Assembly (NCBI GenBank): GCA_002778705.1 | Contig: PFAM01000021.1 | Coordinates: forward strand, 426-62,512 | Source of the DNA: Candidatus Falkowbacteria bacterium CG10_big_fil_rev_8_21_14_0_10_37_14 | GTDB lineage: Bacteria; Patescibacteriota; Patescibacteriia; Patescibacteriales; Patescibacteriaceae | DNA length: 62,087 nucleotides | Direction: 5' to 3' | Shown: in pieces, positions 44,563 to 53,903 of the stretch | Layout: every line of letters begins with the position of its first letter | How positions within the stretch are numbered: the stretch's first letter is position 1 | The notes under the pieces: generated by a model | The model's database searches: none | Told to the model about the DNA's origin: nothing | What the model saw: the letters and a program-made list of their open reading frames with translations, nothing else | Translations under genes and position numbers: made by a program

Positions 44563-45498
44563 ATGAAAATACACATTCCGGCTAGTGTGCCTTATAGCGC
44601 TAAAGCCACCTATCTAAATAACTGGCAAAAAGCTACCAAAAGAAGTGGTCGATTAATGTTATTTGCTGGTGATCAAAAAATAGAACACTTAAACAAAGAC
44701 TTTTACGGAGAAGATATCCACAGTGATGATCGCAATCCAGAGCATTTATTTCGTATTGCTAGAAAAGCTGAAGTTGGTGTTTTTGCGGCACAACTTGGTT
44801 TAATTGCTGCTTATGGCAAAAAGTATAGGAAGGTTCCCTACATTATTAAATTGAACAGCAAAACAGATTTAATTCCAGCCAGCCTAGCCGATCCGATTAG
44901 TTTGCCACTAAGTACAGTTGAACAAGTTGTAAACCTTAAAAAACATTCCAAATTACAAATCGTTGGCATTGGCTATACTATTTACCCAGGATCAAGTCGT
45001 GAAGCGGAAATGATGTCAACAGCGGCACAAGTGATCACCGAAGCTCATGCTCACGGCTTGCTAGCGGTATTATGGATTTATCCTAGAGGTAAGGCGGTTA
45101 AAGATGAAAAAGATGGACACCTGATCGCTGGCTGCGCTGGGATTGCTTCATCGCTCGGTGCTGATTTTGTTAAATTGAATTATCCCAAAGGCATTGGTAA
45201 AAATAAACCTCAAATCAGCGAAATTATTCAAGCGGCTGGGCTAACCGGTGTGGTGTTTTCTGGCGGATCATCAACTAATCCCAAAGAATTCTTAAAAACT
45301 TTAGCGGAACAGATTAAAGCCGGAGCTTCAGGTAACGCTACTGGACGCAACATTCACCAAAAAGGCTTAGAAGAAGCCGTGCGTTTTGCCAAGGCAATCA
45401 GTGCCGTTTCAATTTATAAATATTCAGCCAAAGAAGCTTATGATGTTTATACTGGGGATAAAAAATTGAAACCTTTCGGTTGGTCATTGTTAAGTTAA
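44563..45498 (+). CDS. Class I (archaeal-type) fructose-bisphosphate aldolase
   Basis: Cleaves fructose-1,6-bisphosphate by Schiff-base chemistry (FbaB/DhnA family). 311 aa. MLFAGDQKIEH is the family opening, the Schiff-base Lys204 lies in GADFVKLNYPKG, and GVVFSGGSS forms the phosphate-binding loop. Expected motif ATGRNIHQ is present. Own promoter with structured leader and own terminator. Glycolytic partner of gpmA and pyk. Confidence 0.93.
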   Translation: MKIHIPASVPYSAKATYLNNWQKATKRSGRLMLFAGDQKIEHLNKDFYGEDIHSDDRNPEHLFRIARKAEVGVFAAQLGLIAAYGKKYRKVPYIIKLNSKTDLIPASLADPISLPLSTVEQVVNLKKHSKLQIVGIGYTIYPGSSREAEMMSTAAQVITEAHAHGLLAVLWIYPRGKAVKDEKDGHLIAGCAGIASSLGADFVKLNYPKGIGKNKPQISEIIQAAGLTGVVFSGGSSTNPKEFLKTLAEQIKAGASGNATGRNIHQKGLEEAVRFAKAISAVSIYKYSAKEAYDVYTGDKKLKPFGWSLLS

Positions 45499-45516
45499 AC
45501 ATTTCATCTAACGACA

Positions 45517-45545
45517 AAAAAATCACCAAGCGGTGATTTTTTTAT
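45517..45545 (+). terminator. Terminator of fba
   Basis: Stem AAAAAATCACC-AAGC-GGTGATTTTTT, 18 nt after the stop, bidirectional in appearance. Confidence 0.9.
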
Positions 45546-45642
45546 TAGATAGTAAATAATAAAACATTATTGAGGTTTGGTGGTATTAGAAATCTGAGAA
45601 ATTTCTACCCCCAAGCTTTTACCAAAAAATAACATACTTTTC

Positions 45643-46323
45643 TTACTCAATATTAATAGATTTTATCTGTCCGTTTTTAATAGTAATTAAAGTTGCAGGT
45701 GTCTCTACCCAAGAGCCAGAATTATAATAAGTCATCTTACCACTTACTTGTGTTAAAGGCCGATGCGTGTGACCACAAAACACCGCCTCGGCCCGATACA
45801 AACGACCATACATCAAAGCACCACTAGCGACTTCATTAGATAACCTCAACCAACTGCGGCTGTATTTTTTAACCAAATCAGTAAAATATGGGTGGCGACC
45901 GTCTAAATGAACCAAGCCGTAATACAACCAACCGGCCGCATAGCTTAAAAAAATATTTTTAGTTATAAACCTGTCAAACTGGTGTCCATGAATAGCCAAA
46001 CAACGCAAACCACCATCATTCCAAGAGTATTGATTATGCACCTTAACCCCAATTAAGTGTGATAAAATTGAGGCTTGGCCGTCATGATTACCGACAATCC
46101 AAATAACATCTTGGCGCTTGCTAAGCTTACGAAAATAAGAAAGCACATCCCAATCCTCATGTCGCAGGCGATTAAAATTAAGGTCATCAAAAATATCTCC
46201 GTTTAAAATTAAACGATGGCTCTTATACTCACTTAAGGTCTTTAAAAGTTTGGTTGTCTGCGATAACGAAAAACCAAGATGAATATCGGAAATAATTATA
46301 GTGTCAACTACTTTTTTAGCCAT
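45643..46323 (-). CDS. LpxH-like calcineurin metallophosphoesterase
   Basis: 226 aa. All metallophosphoesterase motifs: IISDIHLG, NGDIFDD, VGNHDG, IHGHQFD, and the CGHTHRP ending. The arrangement resembles UDP-2,3-diacylglucosamine pyrophosphatases, but no lipid A genes are expected in this kind of cell, so the substrate is open. Insert of ~40 residues (about 130-165) with aromatic residues may touch membrane. Monocistronic with a leaderless-type promoter. Confidence 0.85.
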   Translation of the reverse strand: MAKKVVDTIIISDIHLGFSLSQTTKLLKTLSEYKSHRLILNGDIFDDLNFNRLRHEDWDVLSYFRKLSKRQDVIWIVGNHDGQASILSHLIGVKVHNQYSWNDGGLRCLAIHGHQFDRFITKNIFLSYAAGWLYYGLVHLDGRHPYFTDLVKKYSRSWLRLSNEVASGALMYGRLYRAEAVFCGHTHRPLTQVSGKMTYYNSGSWVETPATLITIKNGQIKSINIE

Positions 46324-46330
46324 ATAATTT

Positions 46331-46359
46331 ATTATAGCAGTTTACTAAAATAAAAACAA
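46331..46359 (-). promoter_or_regulatory. Promoter of the phosphoesterase gene (leaderless)
   Basis: -35 TTGTTT (46359-46354), 17-nt spacer, extended -10 TGC-TATAAT (46336-46331); 7 nt to the ATG at 46323. The -35 is the T-tract of the terminator at 46360-46391. Confidence 0.7.
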
Positions 46360-46391
46360 AACACAGGATAGAAATGCTTCTGTCCTGTGTT
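46360..46391 (-). terminator. Terminator of the pilin gene
   Basis: 14-bp stem AACACAGGACAGAA-GCAT-TTCTATCCTGTGTT on the minus strand (one G-U), followed by TTGTTTTTATTTT. Confidence 0.88.
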
Positions 46392-46461
46392 ATTCTGTAT
46401 TTTAAATAAGACCTACTTTTGGTGTGAGGAAGCCTCAATCTACACTGAGGTAAATCTAAAA

Positions 46462-47010
46462 TTATCTAGAAGCCTTGATTTCTGTGGTATTTTCTGATTC
46501 ACAAGCACGAACGGTTAAGATACCAGTAGCACTCTTCTCAATAGTATAACCTGTTAAATCAGCCCCCCAAGAGCCTGCACCACTAGGACTAACTGGGACA
46601 CTGCCCAAATAACCTTGTTGCACTAATTCTCCTAAATTAACACAATGATCACCGGCCACTGCTTCAGCAGTAACATCAGTATCACAGAAAGTATTGCCTG
46701 CTACACAATTAGGCGTAGCAGGTGTGCCGTCAACAATCATATAAATATCTCCTACAACCATATTACCGACAGCTGCCATATAGTTACCGCCGTTATCAAC
46801 CTGATCAATTTTAATGGCGCTTAAAATAGCCGTGGTGTCAGCCCAACGCTTAGCATCACGAGAATCCCGAAAACGAGTCATTGGATCTAAAGCCACGAAC
46901 ACAACAGCGGCGATAATAGAAATAATAGCCACGACGATTAATAGCTCGATAAGAGTAAAGCCACGGCTAAACCGCCCTGAAGCTAATGAGAGATTTTTAG
47001 TTTTAAACAT
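46462..47010 (-). CDS. Type IV pilin-like protein (PilA/PilE-type)
   Basis: 182 aa. A 16-residue leader ends SRG before FTLIELLIVVAIISIIAA, the processed hydrophobic helix with Glu5; the RFRDSRDAKRWADTTAI spine follows. The C-terminal half has five Cys, among them CVAGNTFC and the final RACESE, suggesting disulfides. It has its own strong promoter separate from the pilus operon, consistent with a major pilin needing higher expression. Last gene before a strong terminator. Confidence 0.88.
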   Translation of the reverse strand: MFKTKNLSLASGRFSRGFTLIELLIVVAIISIIAAVVFVALDPMTRFRDSRDAKRWADTTAILSAIKIDQVDNGGNYMAAVGNMVVGDIYMIVDGTPATPNCVAGNTFCDTDVTAEAVAGDHCVNLGELVQQGYLGSVPVSPSGAGSWGADLTGYTIEKSATGILTVRACESENTTEIKASR

Positions 47011-47050
47011 AAGTTTGTTAAAATAATATATAAAATATCTAATTATCTAA

Positions 47051-47079
47051 ATTATAACACTCTCCTATATATCCGTAAA
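47051..47079 (-). promoter_or_regulatory. Promoter of the pilin gene
   Basis: -35 TTTACG (47079-47074), 17-nt spacer, extended -10 TGT-TATAAT (47056-47051); leader ~35-40 nt. Confidence 0.75.
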
Positions 47080-47135
47080 GAGGTGATCGTAAAGCCTATT
47101 AACAAAACCCCGTCGGGACAGTAAAAGGTGATAGC

Positions 47136-49208
47136 TTATTTAACTAAATATCTGGAAGCAACCCAACCCAATTTACCATCAGTTAATTTAAGTTGTGTCC
47201 AACCAGCATCTAAAGCTGTTACCTCATAACTTTCTCCAGGATTTATTTTGGTCAGTAATACTCCAGAAATTGCTGGAGTGGCACGAACATTTAAAAAGCC
47301 CGTTTCAGTTTTTCCAACTGTAATGGTATCACCAACTGAAATAGCCTTAGCAATAACTGGTTTAGAAAGTTCCGGAGAAGAAGTTGAAACAGCCTCAGCT
47401 TCAACTGCAATTACATCTTCAGTGGTTGTGGTCACAACAGTATCTGCGTTTGAGACATTAGGTGATGTGCTTGGCACTTCACCAATAACCAAGGGATCAT
47501 AAATATTCAGCGGAGCCGTAATGGATACATTTAAATTTCCTTCCAAATAAACTAATGAAGCACTGTCACTTTTAACTAATTTATCCTTAGTCCAACCAAC
47601 AAAACTAGGCGGATTAACACTATAGCTGTTAAGTTGCTCCATAAGTTGCCCCAAAATCTTAGTATCTGGGTAGGCTAGCCAGCGAAAAGTGAGTGGATAG
47701 CGAGGATTTTTTTGGTTAACTATTTCATTTAACGGATCACGCCACAAAGATTCTCCCTCAACTAATAAGGCTTGAGCCTGTTTAATGGATGACTCTAAAG
47801 CTAGACTATAGCTGGCGGCCTCAGCAATCTGATTTTCTATAATACGACCGCTAACTGAAGAGGTTGGGCTACTATTCGCTACTAAGCTAACCGCTAAGCG
47901 AAACGGGACTGTTTGTATAGCCACATCTTCAGCGGCTAGACTGTCACCATATTTTTTAAGAGTCTTGTTATTATTTTTATACCACCAGGTTATACCAATC
48001 ATGGCTACACCAATCATAACAATGGCTAGAAGTAGCTTTACTTCCGTGGCTTTACGCGCCTGTTCATCATTATTATTAAACATAGGATTTTTAATGCCAA
48101 GACCAGCTGACTCAACGGCCAGCGATATAGGCTCTTTAATAGCAGGAACTTCTTTTATGACAAGATTATTATCTTTTTTACGACTATCTCCACTTAAAGA
48201 TATCATTGGCTCATTGAGCCAACGTTCTGGGAATAAATAGCGTAAACCTATGCCAATTGCACCAAGATATTCAGGATAATCACCAGGAGCTAAAACTGAT
48301 TGGGCTAAACGCACTGGCACTGGCAAATTATCGCTAAAATAATAAGGCAGACCTTTTAAACGACTGGATCCACCACTTAATAAAACTTCGGCAGATAAAC
48401 GGCCAGATTTTTCTTTATAATACTCTAAAACTCTTTTAATTTCTAAAGTAATTTCAGCTAGTAGTGGCTCCATGACTGGGTATAACTGACGATTTAAACC
48501 TAAGCGAATTTTTTTAACTTCAGCGATATTAAAATCTAAACTATAGTGCTCTGAAATAGCTTCGGTTAAGTGATCACCAGCTAATTTAAGACTGGCGGCA
48601 TACTGGATGGTACCACCATCAAATAATAAAACATTAGTAGTCTGGGCACCTAAATCTACAACCACAATAGGAGCACCGGGATCAACTACAGCTAAATCAC
48701 GAAATAAAGAATAAAGCTGTAAATCAAAACTCTCTACTGGACTTTTTAATCGCTTGGCTAAATCTTGCCAAGCTAAAAATAATTGACGACTGACGCCGAC
48801 TAGTAAAAAAGTTTCTGCTTCAACTGTTTTGCCTAAAGATTTGGAGACAAATAATAAGTCGTCTTCTGGCAAAGGCATAGCCCGACGTGCCTCAGCTCTT
48901 AGCGCCGTGGCTACATCCGCCGTCTTATCTGGTAATTTAACTACGGCAGTATAAATTTGATTAATTGGCAAAGCTAATAGCACCTGACGCCCACTAATAG
49001 CTGAGGGTCTGGCCTTAGCCATAGTTTCTTTAATAGCTGAAACCAAAGGCCCAGGCTGTTTAATGATACCATTTTCCACAATACCTCGATCTAAAACGGT
49101 GCGACCTAAACTAACTATTTTTATTTTTTTACCTATGCGACGCAATTCCGCCGCTTCAATAGATCGGTCGTCAATATCTAAACTAATGGCTGTTTTATTC
49201 CAAAACAT
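47136..49208 (-). CDS. PilM-type pilus assembly protein fused to an outer domain with SH3b
   Basis: 690 aa. Residues 1-~330 are an actin-like PilM ATPase: the opening AISLDIDDRSIEAAEL, GRQVLLALPI, PIVVVDLGAQTTNVLLFDGG and LLSGGSSRLKGL. A membrane helix at about 391-409 follows, then ~210 residues of unknown fold in PilN position, a Ser/Thr/Val-rich linker (about 580-620) and a C-terminal SH3b domain (about 625-690, TGFLNVRATP, GWTQLKLTDGKLGWVASRY). PilM is normally cytoplasmic and separate from PilN; here one chain crosses the membrane and could reach peptidoglycan through SH3b. Sits after the minor pseudopilins, 3 nt downstream. Confidence 0.85.
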   Translation of the reverse strand: MFWNKTAISLDIDDRSIEAAELRRIGKKIKIVSLGRTVLDRGIVENGIIKQPGPLVSAIKETMAKARPSAISGRQVLLALPINQIYTAVVKLPDKTADVATALRAEARRAMPLPEDDLLFVSKSLGKTVEAETFLLVGVSRQLFLAWQDLAKRLKSPVESFDLQLYSLFRDLAVVDPGAPIVVVDLGAQTTNVLLFDGGTIQYAASLKLAGDHLTEAISEHYSLDFNIAEVKKIRLGLNRQLYPVMEPLLAEITLEIKRVLEYYKEKSGRLSAEVLLSGGSSRLKGLPYYFSDNLPVPVRLAQSVLAPGDYPEYLGAIGIGLRYLFPERWLNEPMISLSGDSRKKDNNLVIKEVPAIKEPISLAVESAGLGIKNPMFNNNDEQARKATEVKLLLAIVMIGVAMIGITWWYKNNNKTLKKYGDSLAAEDVAIQTVPFRLAVSLVANSSPTSSVSGRIIENQIAEAASYSLALESSIKQAQALLVEGESLWRDPLNEIVNQKNPRYPLTFRWLAYPDTKILGQLMEQLNSYSVNPPSFVGWTKDKLVKSDSASLVYLEGNLNVSITAPLNIYDPLVIGEVPSTSPNVSNADTVVTTTTEDVIAVEAEAVSTSSPELSKPVIAKAISVGDTITVGKTETGFLNVRATPAISGVLLTKINPGESYEVTALDAGWTQLKLTDGKLGWVASRYLVK

Positions 49209-49211
49209 AAT

Positions 49212-49601
49212 TTAAAAATTTTGTAATTGCTGCCAATCTAAAACTGTAATAAGACCAGCGGTTGTAGTAACTGTAGAACGAATTCCTTGAGCATAATTAT
49301 TTAAACTGCTAATAGCGGTAATTTCTTTAGCACCAGGGAAAATTACTGAGTTGCTAACTGTTATTATACACGATCCAGGCGACAAGGACAAGGATTCTCC
49401 GCTATATGTAGATAAACGACGAAAACGTATCCAACCAGATTCTAAACAGCTTTCTGCTAATCTTAGTGCTGAGGATCCTCCAGCATCATCCACAGCTGAA
49501 TCTAAACGTGATAAGCCGGTCCAAGTCATACTAATAGCCAAAATAAGACCAAGACTGGTAACTATTAAAACTATAACTAAAGCTGCTAAACCTCTGTGCA
49601 T
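49212..49601 (-). CDS. PilX-like minor pilus protein
   Basis: 129 aa from ATG 49601, 4 nt after the upstream stop. Short basic start HRG then LAALVIVLIVTSLGLILAISM helix, RLAESCLESGWIRFRR (typical PilX A-E-x-C-L pattern), and a beta-rich remainder. No canonical G|F...E prepilin site, as in many PilX-type proteins. A cotranslated part of the pilus operon. Confidence 0.7.
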   Translation of the reverse strand: MHRGLAALVIVLIVTSLGLILAISMTWTGLSRLDSAVDDAGGSSALRLAESCLESGWIRFRRLSTYSGESLSLSPGSCIITVSNSVIFPGAKEITAISSLNNYAQGIRSTVTTTAGLITVLDWQQLQNF

Positions 49602-49605
49602 ATTT

Positions 49606-50136
49606 TTATGGGCAGATGCCTTTATAACCAGAACCGCAAACACGACGCACGGCTACAATTAAAGTGGAGGATGATTGATAATAGCGATATGGTCCGAGAT
49701 CAGGTGAACCAGCTGAGACGGATAAATCAATAACCGCTGTAACATCATTAAGCTTACTAATCCGAAAATAGTCCAAATGAACATCAAGTGGTGTGATATA
49801 AACAGTGGGGCCAGAAACAATTTGTCTTAATAAACGATTATCCGCCCGATTATACAAAAAGACTGTACTTATGGTGTTTAGTGGGGCATTGAGCTTTAAA
49901 ATACCAAAATCGCTATTAAGCACCGAGTTATCCCAGTTAATGCTGTAGGCATTTCTTACTTTTAAAGCAATCTGAGACTCGGCAAAACGCAGAGCATATT
50001 GAACTTCAGATTGCAATGTTGATCGTTGATTTATTTTTCCAATATTAGTAGCGAACCCAACAACAGAAAACAAGCAAATACCAATAATGGCAATATATAG
50101 TAAGACCTCTATTAAGGTTAAACCTAAGTGTTTCAT
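49606..50136 (-). CDS. PilW/PilJ-type minor pseudopilin
   Basis: 176 aa from ATG 50136. MKHLGLTLIEVLLYIAIIG is a prepilin signal (site after HLG, TLIEV with Glu) and the VQYALRFAESQIALKVRNAY spine fits the PilW family. The C-terminus has CGSGYKGICP. Translated 7 nt after the previous stop. Initiates pilus tips with the other minor pseudopilins, by family analogy. Confidence 0.75.
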   Translation of the reverse strand: MKHLGLTLIEVLLYIAIIGICLFSVVGFATNIGKINQRSTLQSEVQYALRFAESQIALKVRNAYSINWDNSVLNSDFGILKLNAPLNTISTVFLYNRADNRLLRQIVSGPTVYITPLDVHLDYFRISKLNDVTAVIDLSVSAGSPDLGPYRYYQSSSTLIVAVRRVCGSGYKGICP

Positions 50137-50143
50137 ATTTAAA

Positions 50144-50626
50144 TTACTCAAAGGAAGTGTGATTGATAAGCCACAACGATCGTTCCAAAGTGGCTGTTTC
50201 ACCACTAGGAGTTGACCAAGAAATAATCACACGCACCTTTCTGGTGGCTGGATCATTAACGCCATTAGGACAATCAATAATAGGTCCACTTAAAATCGTT
50301 CTACAAACATTAGTAAAAAATAAACGACGAGACAACTCTCCTTGATTGTCGTAAGTCCCCTCGCCTTTTAAAACCCAGACATTAGATTGACGATCTAGTC
50401 CTGATTGATTAACAGACAAAGAGTCCCAATTATTCCAAGCAATCCAGCGCGAACCTTCTAAACCTTCTTCGGCCCAAACAGAGGCTCGTTCATATAAAGC
50501 ACCTCGATCACTAGCTTGATTGCCCGTCATCCATAAAGCGCCCACACTAGAAGCTACTAAAGCAAAGATCGCTAAAGCAATGATTATTTCTAATAAAGAC
50601 AATCCTTTCGACTTATTAAATATCAT
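50144..50626 (-). CDS. PilV-type minor pseudopilin
   Basis: 160 aa. FNKSKGLSLLEIIIALAIFALVA is a prepilin signal (site KG-L, LEI). The body has the ERASVWAEEGLEGSRWIAW stretch typical of PilV/GspI-like pseudopilins and a Cys pair (VCRTILSGPIIDC). The start overlaps the stop of the upstream gene in ATGA. Confidence 0.78.
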   Translation of the reverse strand: MIFNKSKGLSLLEIIIALAIFALVASSVGALWMTGNQASDRGALYERASVWAEEGLEGSRWIAWNNWDSLSVNQSGLDRQSNVWVLKGEGTYDNQGELSRRLFFTNVCRTILSGPIIDCPNGVNDPATRKVRVIISWSTPSGETATLERSLWLINHTSFE

Positions 50627-51123
50627 AAAGCAGAGCTTACTTCCACCAAACCAATACTATTAATATCAATAGTCGCCTTAAAATTATCGGCATCAGTAAT
50701 AACAATCTGTCCACTGCGACTAGGTACGCCCGTGCCTTTACTAAAAATAACTTCATCAACAGAGCCACTACCAGTTAATTGCCAAGACACCGCTAAACCA
50801 TTAACCCCCATATCTAAAACCTGATCATAAGCAATTATCCTAGACGCATAATTAGAACCTCTAAATAAAATTAGCTGATTATTCATTAACTTAATGCCGT
50901 GCTGACTATTGCCTAAACCGGCGGCGGCGGCCTCTTCTAATTTTCTAATTAGCTGTGTAGCTCTAAAACCTTGTTCACGTAAAATAGCTTCGCCCGTTAA
51001 GCCCCCCCAAAGAGGCCAAGCAGTCGCTATAACAAGAGAAGCAACTGTTAAAGTTATCAACAATTCTATTAGAGTAAAGCCCTTTGTTGCTGAGCCCCCA
51101 CAAAGAATAACATTCTGTTTCAT
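50623..51123 (-). CDS. FimT/GspH-type minor pseudopilin
   Basis: 166 aa. CGGSATKGFTLIELLITLTV gives the prepilin cleavage site and helix. The body (FRATQLIRKLEEAAAAGLGNSQHGIKL) is GspH/FimT-like. Starts 1 nt after the pilC stop; its own stop overlaps the next start. Confidence 0.8.
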   Translation of the reverse strand: MKQNVILCGGSATKGFTLIELLITLTVASLVIATAWPLWGGLTGEAILREQGFRATQLIRKLEEAAAAGLGNSQHGIKLMNNQLILFRGSNYASRIIAYDQVLDMGVNGLAVSWQLTGSGSVDEVIFSKGTGVPSRSGQIVITDADNFKATIDINSIGLVEVSSAL

Positions 51124-51124
51124 A

Positions 51125-52210
51125 TTAACGAATATTACCGGTCATGTTGTAAATTGGAGTTACGATAGCTAAGGCCAAAAAACAAACAGCTGAGCCGATA
51201 ATTAATAACATTAAAGGCTCTACAACAGTCGCTAAATTTTTAGAAGCCTCATCAACCTTTTCTTCATAATACTCAGCTAGATAATATAAAGGGTCTTCAA
51301 GATGGCCAGACTGCTCACCAACTGCGACCATACGAACAACCATTTCTGGGAACAATTTTTTTTGTCTAGCTAAAATAGTGGATAATCGACCACCTTTATC
51401 AACTGCCAAGCGTACTTGTGCTAAAGCTTGCCTGTAATACCAATTATTTAAAGTTTTTTCAGAAATCAACAAAGATTCAGTAATGTTTAAACCACTAGAT
51501 AGCATAGTAGCTAACACTCGACAAAAACGAGCAGTGTTGAGATGGCGACTGATATTTTTAAACAGTGGCAAATTCATAATTAACCTATCTGTAAAGGGCT
51601 TGGTCTTAGGCCAACGCCAAAGAGCCAGACAACCAAAAGCTAACAAAGCTGAGCCTAATAAAGTTTGCCAACCGTAAGCTTTCAAAAAATTAGAGGTATT
51701 AATTAACAAGACGGTTGTCCAAGGTAATTTCATACGCATACCTTGAAACATTGGAATAATTTTAGGTAAAATATAGAAAGCCATAAAAATACCTAAAGAA
51801 ATAGTAGCACCTAAGATTAACGAAGGATAAATTAAAGCCCCACGAACTTTACTCATTAATTCGGCTTCTTTAGCCAGTTCCTTAGCTACACGTTCTAAAT
51901 TTTGACTCAAAGTACCAGAATTTTCACCAGCATAAATAGCTCCAACAAAATAACCAGAAAAAATCTTTGGGTAACGTTCTAAAGCGGCCGAAAAACTTTC
52001 TCCAGCACTAACCGCCTTATATAAACCCTCCACCACTCCGCGCATTTTACCTTTTGTGGTGCTATAAACCGTTTCTAAAGAATCTGTTAAGATAAGACCA
52101 GATTTCAACATGACAGCAAGATTCTTAGCAAAAGATGCCCGCTCAGCAGCGGACACAAAGCCAAATTCTACATTAAAAATACCTGCTGAAGATTTTATAT
52201 TTTTAGCCAT
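51125..52210 (-). CDS. pilC: Type IV pilus inner-membrane platform protein PilC
   Basis: 361 aa (usual ~400). Two type II secretion F domains with their repeated helical pattern (FAKNLAVMLKSGLILTDSLE and FCRVLATMLSSGLNITESLL), three membrane helices (about 130-155, 180-198, 334-354). Anchors the motor PilB to the pilus. 1 nt after pilB. Confidence 0.93.
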   Translation of the reverse strand: MAKNIKSSAGIFNVEFGFVSAAERASFAKNLAVMLKSGLILTDSLETVYSTTKGKMRGVVEGLYKAVSAGESFSAALERYPKIFSGYFVGAIYAGENSGTLSQNLERVAKELAKEAELMSKVRGALIYPSLILGATISLGIFMAFYILPKIIPMFQGMRMKLPWTTVLLINTSNFLKAYGWQTLLGSALLAFGCLALWRWPKTKPFTDRLIMNLPLFKNISRHLNTARFCRVLATMLSSGLNITESLLISEKTLNNWYYRQALAQVRLAVDKGGRLSTILARQKKLFPEMVVRMVAVGEQSGHLEDPLYYLAEYYEEKVDEASKNLATVVEPLMLLIIGSAVCFLALAIVTPIYNMTGNIR

Positions 52211-52211
52211 A

Positions 52212-53900
52212 TTAAGAACGTGCTACTCTTAAAACTTCTTCAATACTTGTTAAACCAGATAAGGCTTTGTCCAAACCATCTTCCAACATGGTTTGCATAC
52301 CTCGCTTAATAGCCTCTTCCATAATTTTCCCAGAATCATCCTTGTTGATAATCATTTGACGAATTCTACTATCAACATCCAAAACTTCAAAAATACCAAT
52401 ACGGCCCTGATAACCAGTAAAGTCACAAACAGGACAGCCGACACCCTTATAAGAGCTTAACTTGGAAAGAGTTTTATAACCACGCCTGTTTAAATATTCT
52501 TTAGCAACTGGGTCAGCTGACAAAAACTCAGCCTCCTCATTACTAAGAGATCCTGAAGCACGACACTTCTCACAATTTTTACGGACTAGTCGTTGAGCAA
52601 TAACAACATTAACAGTAGAAGCTTCTAAAAATGGCTCAATACCCATATCCAATAAACGTGGTAAAGCACTAGGAGCATCGTTAGTATGTAAAGTAGACAA
52701 AACTAAATGACCAGTTAAAGCAGAGCTGACAGCTATACCAGCAGTTTCATCGTCACGAATTTCACCAACCATAATAATATCAGGATCTTGACGTAAAATG
52801 GAGCGCAAACCCGAGGCAAAGGTTAGATTGGATTTACTATCAACTTGAATTTGGCTAACTCCTTCAATAGCATACTCTACAGGATCTTCAATGGTGGCGA
52901 TATGCACCTCAACTCGATTTAAAATATTCAATACAGCATATAGTGTAGTGGTTTTACCAGAACCAGTTGGTCCAGTAACTAAAATCATACCATGTGGACG
53001 ACTAATAGCTTTTTTAACTTTTTTTAAATCCGCTTCATTAAAACCTAAATTAACTAAGGTAATGCTGTGTGATTGAGCAGATAATAAACGTAAAACAGCA
53101 TTTTCGCCGTCAGAAATAGGCACTATAGACACACGCACATCTAAAGCACCACCATCCACTTCAAAACGAATTTTACCATCTTGAGCACTGCGTCGTTCAT
53201 CGGTTCTGAGACGCGCCATAATCTTGATACGAGAAATCAAAGAATCAGCCAGAGACTTATCTATCTCTAACATACGGTGCATAACACCATCGATACGAAA
53301 ACGAACAACTATTTTTTTAATATATGGTTCAATGTGAATATCTGAAGCTTTAGCATGATAACCTTTTTCTAAAAGCAAATCTACCATTTTAATAATAACC
53401 TCATCTCGAACATCTTGATTAACCTGCTTATCTTGGCCAATTGCCACTAAACTAGCGAACTCTTCAGACAAACTTCCTGCATAATAATTAAAAATTTCTT
53501 CAAAATCTTGCTCGCCTATAAACATAGGTAAAAGCCTTTCTCCTAATCTTTTTTCGGCAATATGTAAAGCAGGTAGGTCCGAAGGGTCCACCATAGCTAA
53601 ACGAATCTTTTTGCCTTTACGATCAACTGGAATAATACGATAAGCCCTGGCTGAATTTTCTGGAATCATTTTTAACAAATCCTTGTCTATTTTAGCTTGC
53701 TTCAAATCTAACCAAGGTACACCATAGTGTTCAGCTAAGGCTTGCCCGAGTAATTCTCTAGTAATTAAACCATCCTCTAAAAGAGCTTCCGATAAAGAAA
53801 GGGCATAGGTCTGAGCGGTTTTCTCGGCCTTAGCAATATCAACCTCAGTTAAATAACTTTGACTGATTAAAATTTGTTTTAATTGGTCCCCCTCTAACAT
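52212..53900 (-). CDS. pilB: Type IV pilus assembly ATPase PilB
   Basis: Powers pilus extension. 562 aa. N-terminal T2SSE_N (about 1-150) with AEHYGVPWLDL, then the ATPase: Walker A GPTGSGKTTTLYAVL, Asp box TIEDPVEY, Walker B DIIMVGEIRDDETA, His box LTGHLVLSTLHTNDA. A tetra-Cys zinc site (CEKC and CPVC) precedes the C-terminal subdomain, as in PilB/GspE. No pilT retraction ATPase is in this window. 3 nt after the response regulator. Confidence 0.95.
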   Translation of the reverse strand: MLEGDQLKQILISQSYLTEVDIAKAEKTAQTYALSLSEALLEDGLITRELLGQALAEHYGVPWLDLKQAKIDKDLLKMIPENSARAYRIIPVDRKGKKIRLAMVDPSDLPALHIAEKRLGERLLPMFIGEQDFEEIFNYYAGSLSEEFASLVAIGQDKQVNQDVRDEVIIKMVDLLLEKGYHAKASDIHIEPYIKKIVVRFRIDGVMHRMLEIDKSLADSLISRIKIMARLRTDERRSAQDGKIRFEVDGGALDVRVSIVPISDGENAVLRLLSAQSHSITLVNLGFNEADLKKVKKAISRPHGMILVTGPTGSGKTTTLYAVLNILNRVEVHIATIEDPVEYAIEGVSQIQVDSKSNLTFASGLRSILRQDPDIIMVGEIRDDETAGIAVSSALTGHLVLSTLHTNDAPSALPRLLDMGIEPFLEASTVNVVIAQRLVRKNCEKCRASGSLSNEEAEFLSADPVAKEYLNRRGYKTLSKLSSYKGVGCPVCDFTGYQGRIGIFEVLDVDSRIRQMIINKDDSGKIMEEAIKRGMQTMLEDGLDKALSGLTSIEEVLRVARS

Positions 53901-53903
53901 AAA

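Noticed and set aside
45643-46323. lpxH and hence lipid A synthesis
   Set aside because: The fold matches but no other lipid A gene is present and the organism type is not expected to make LPS; kept as a generic phosphoesterase.
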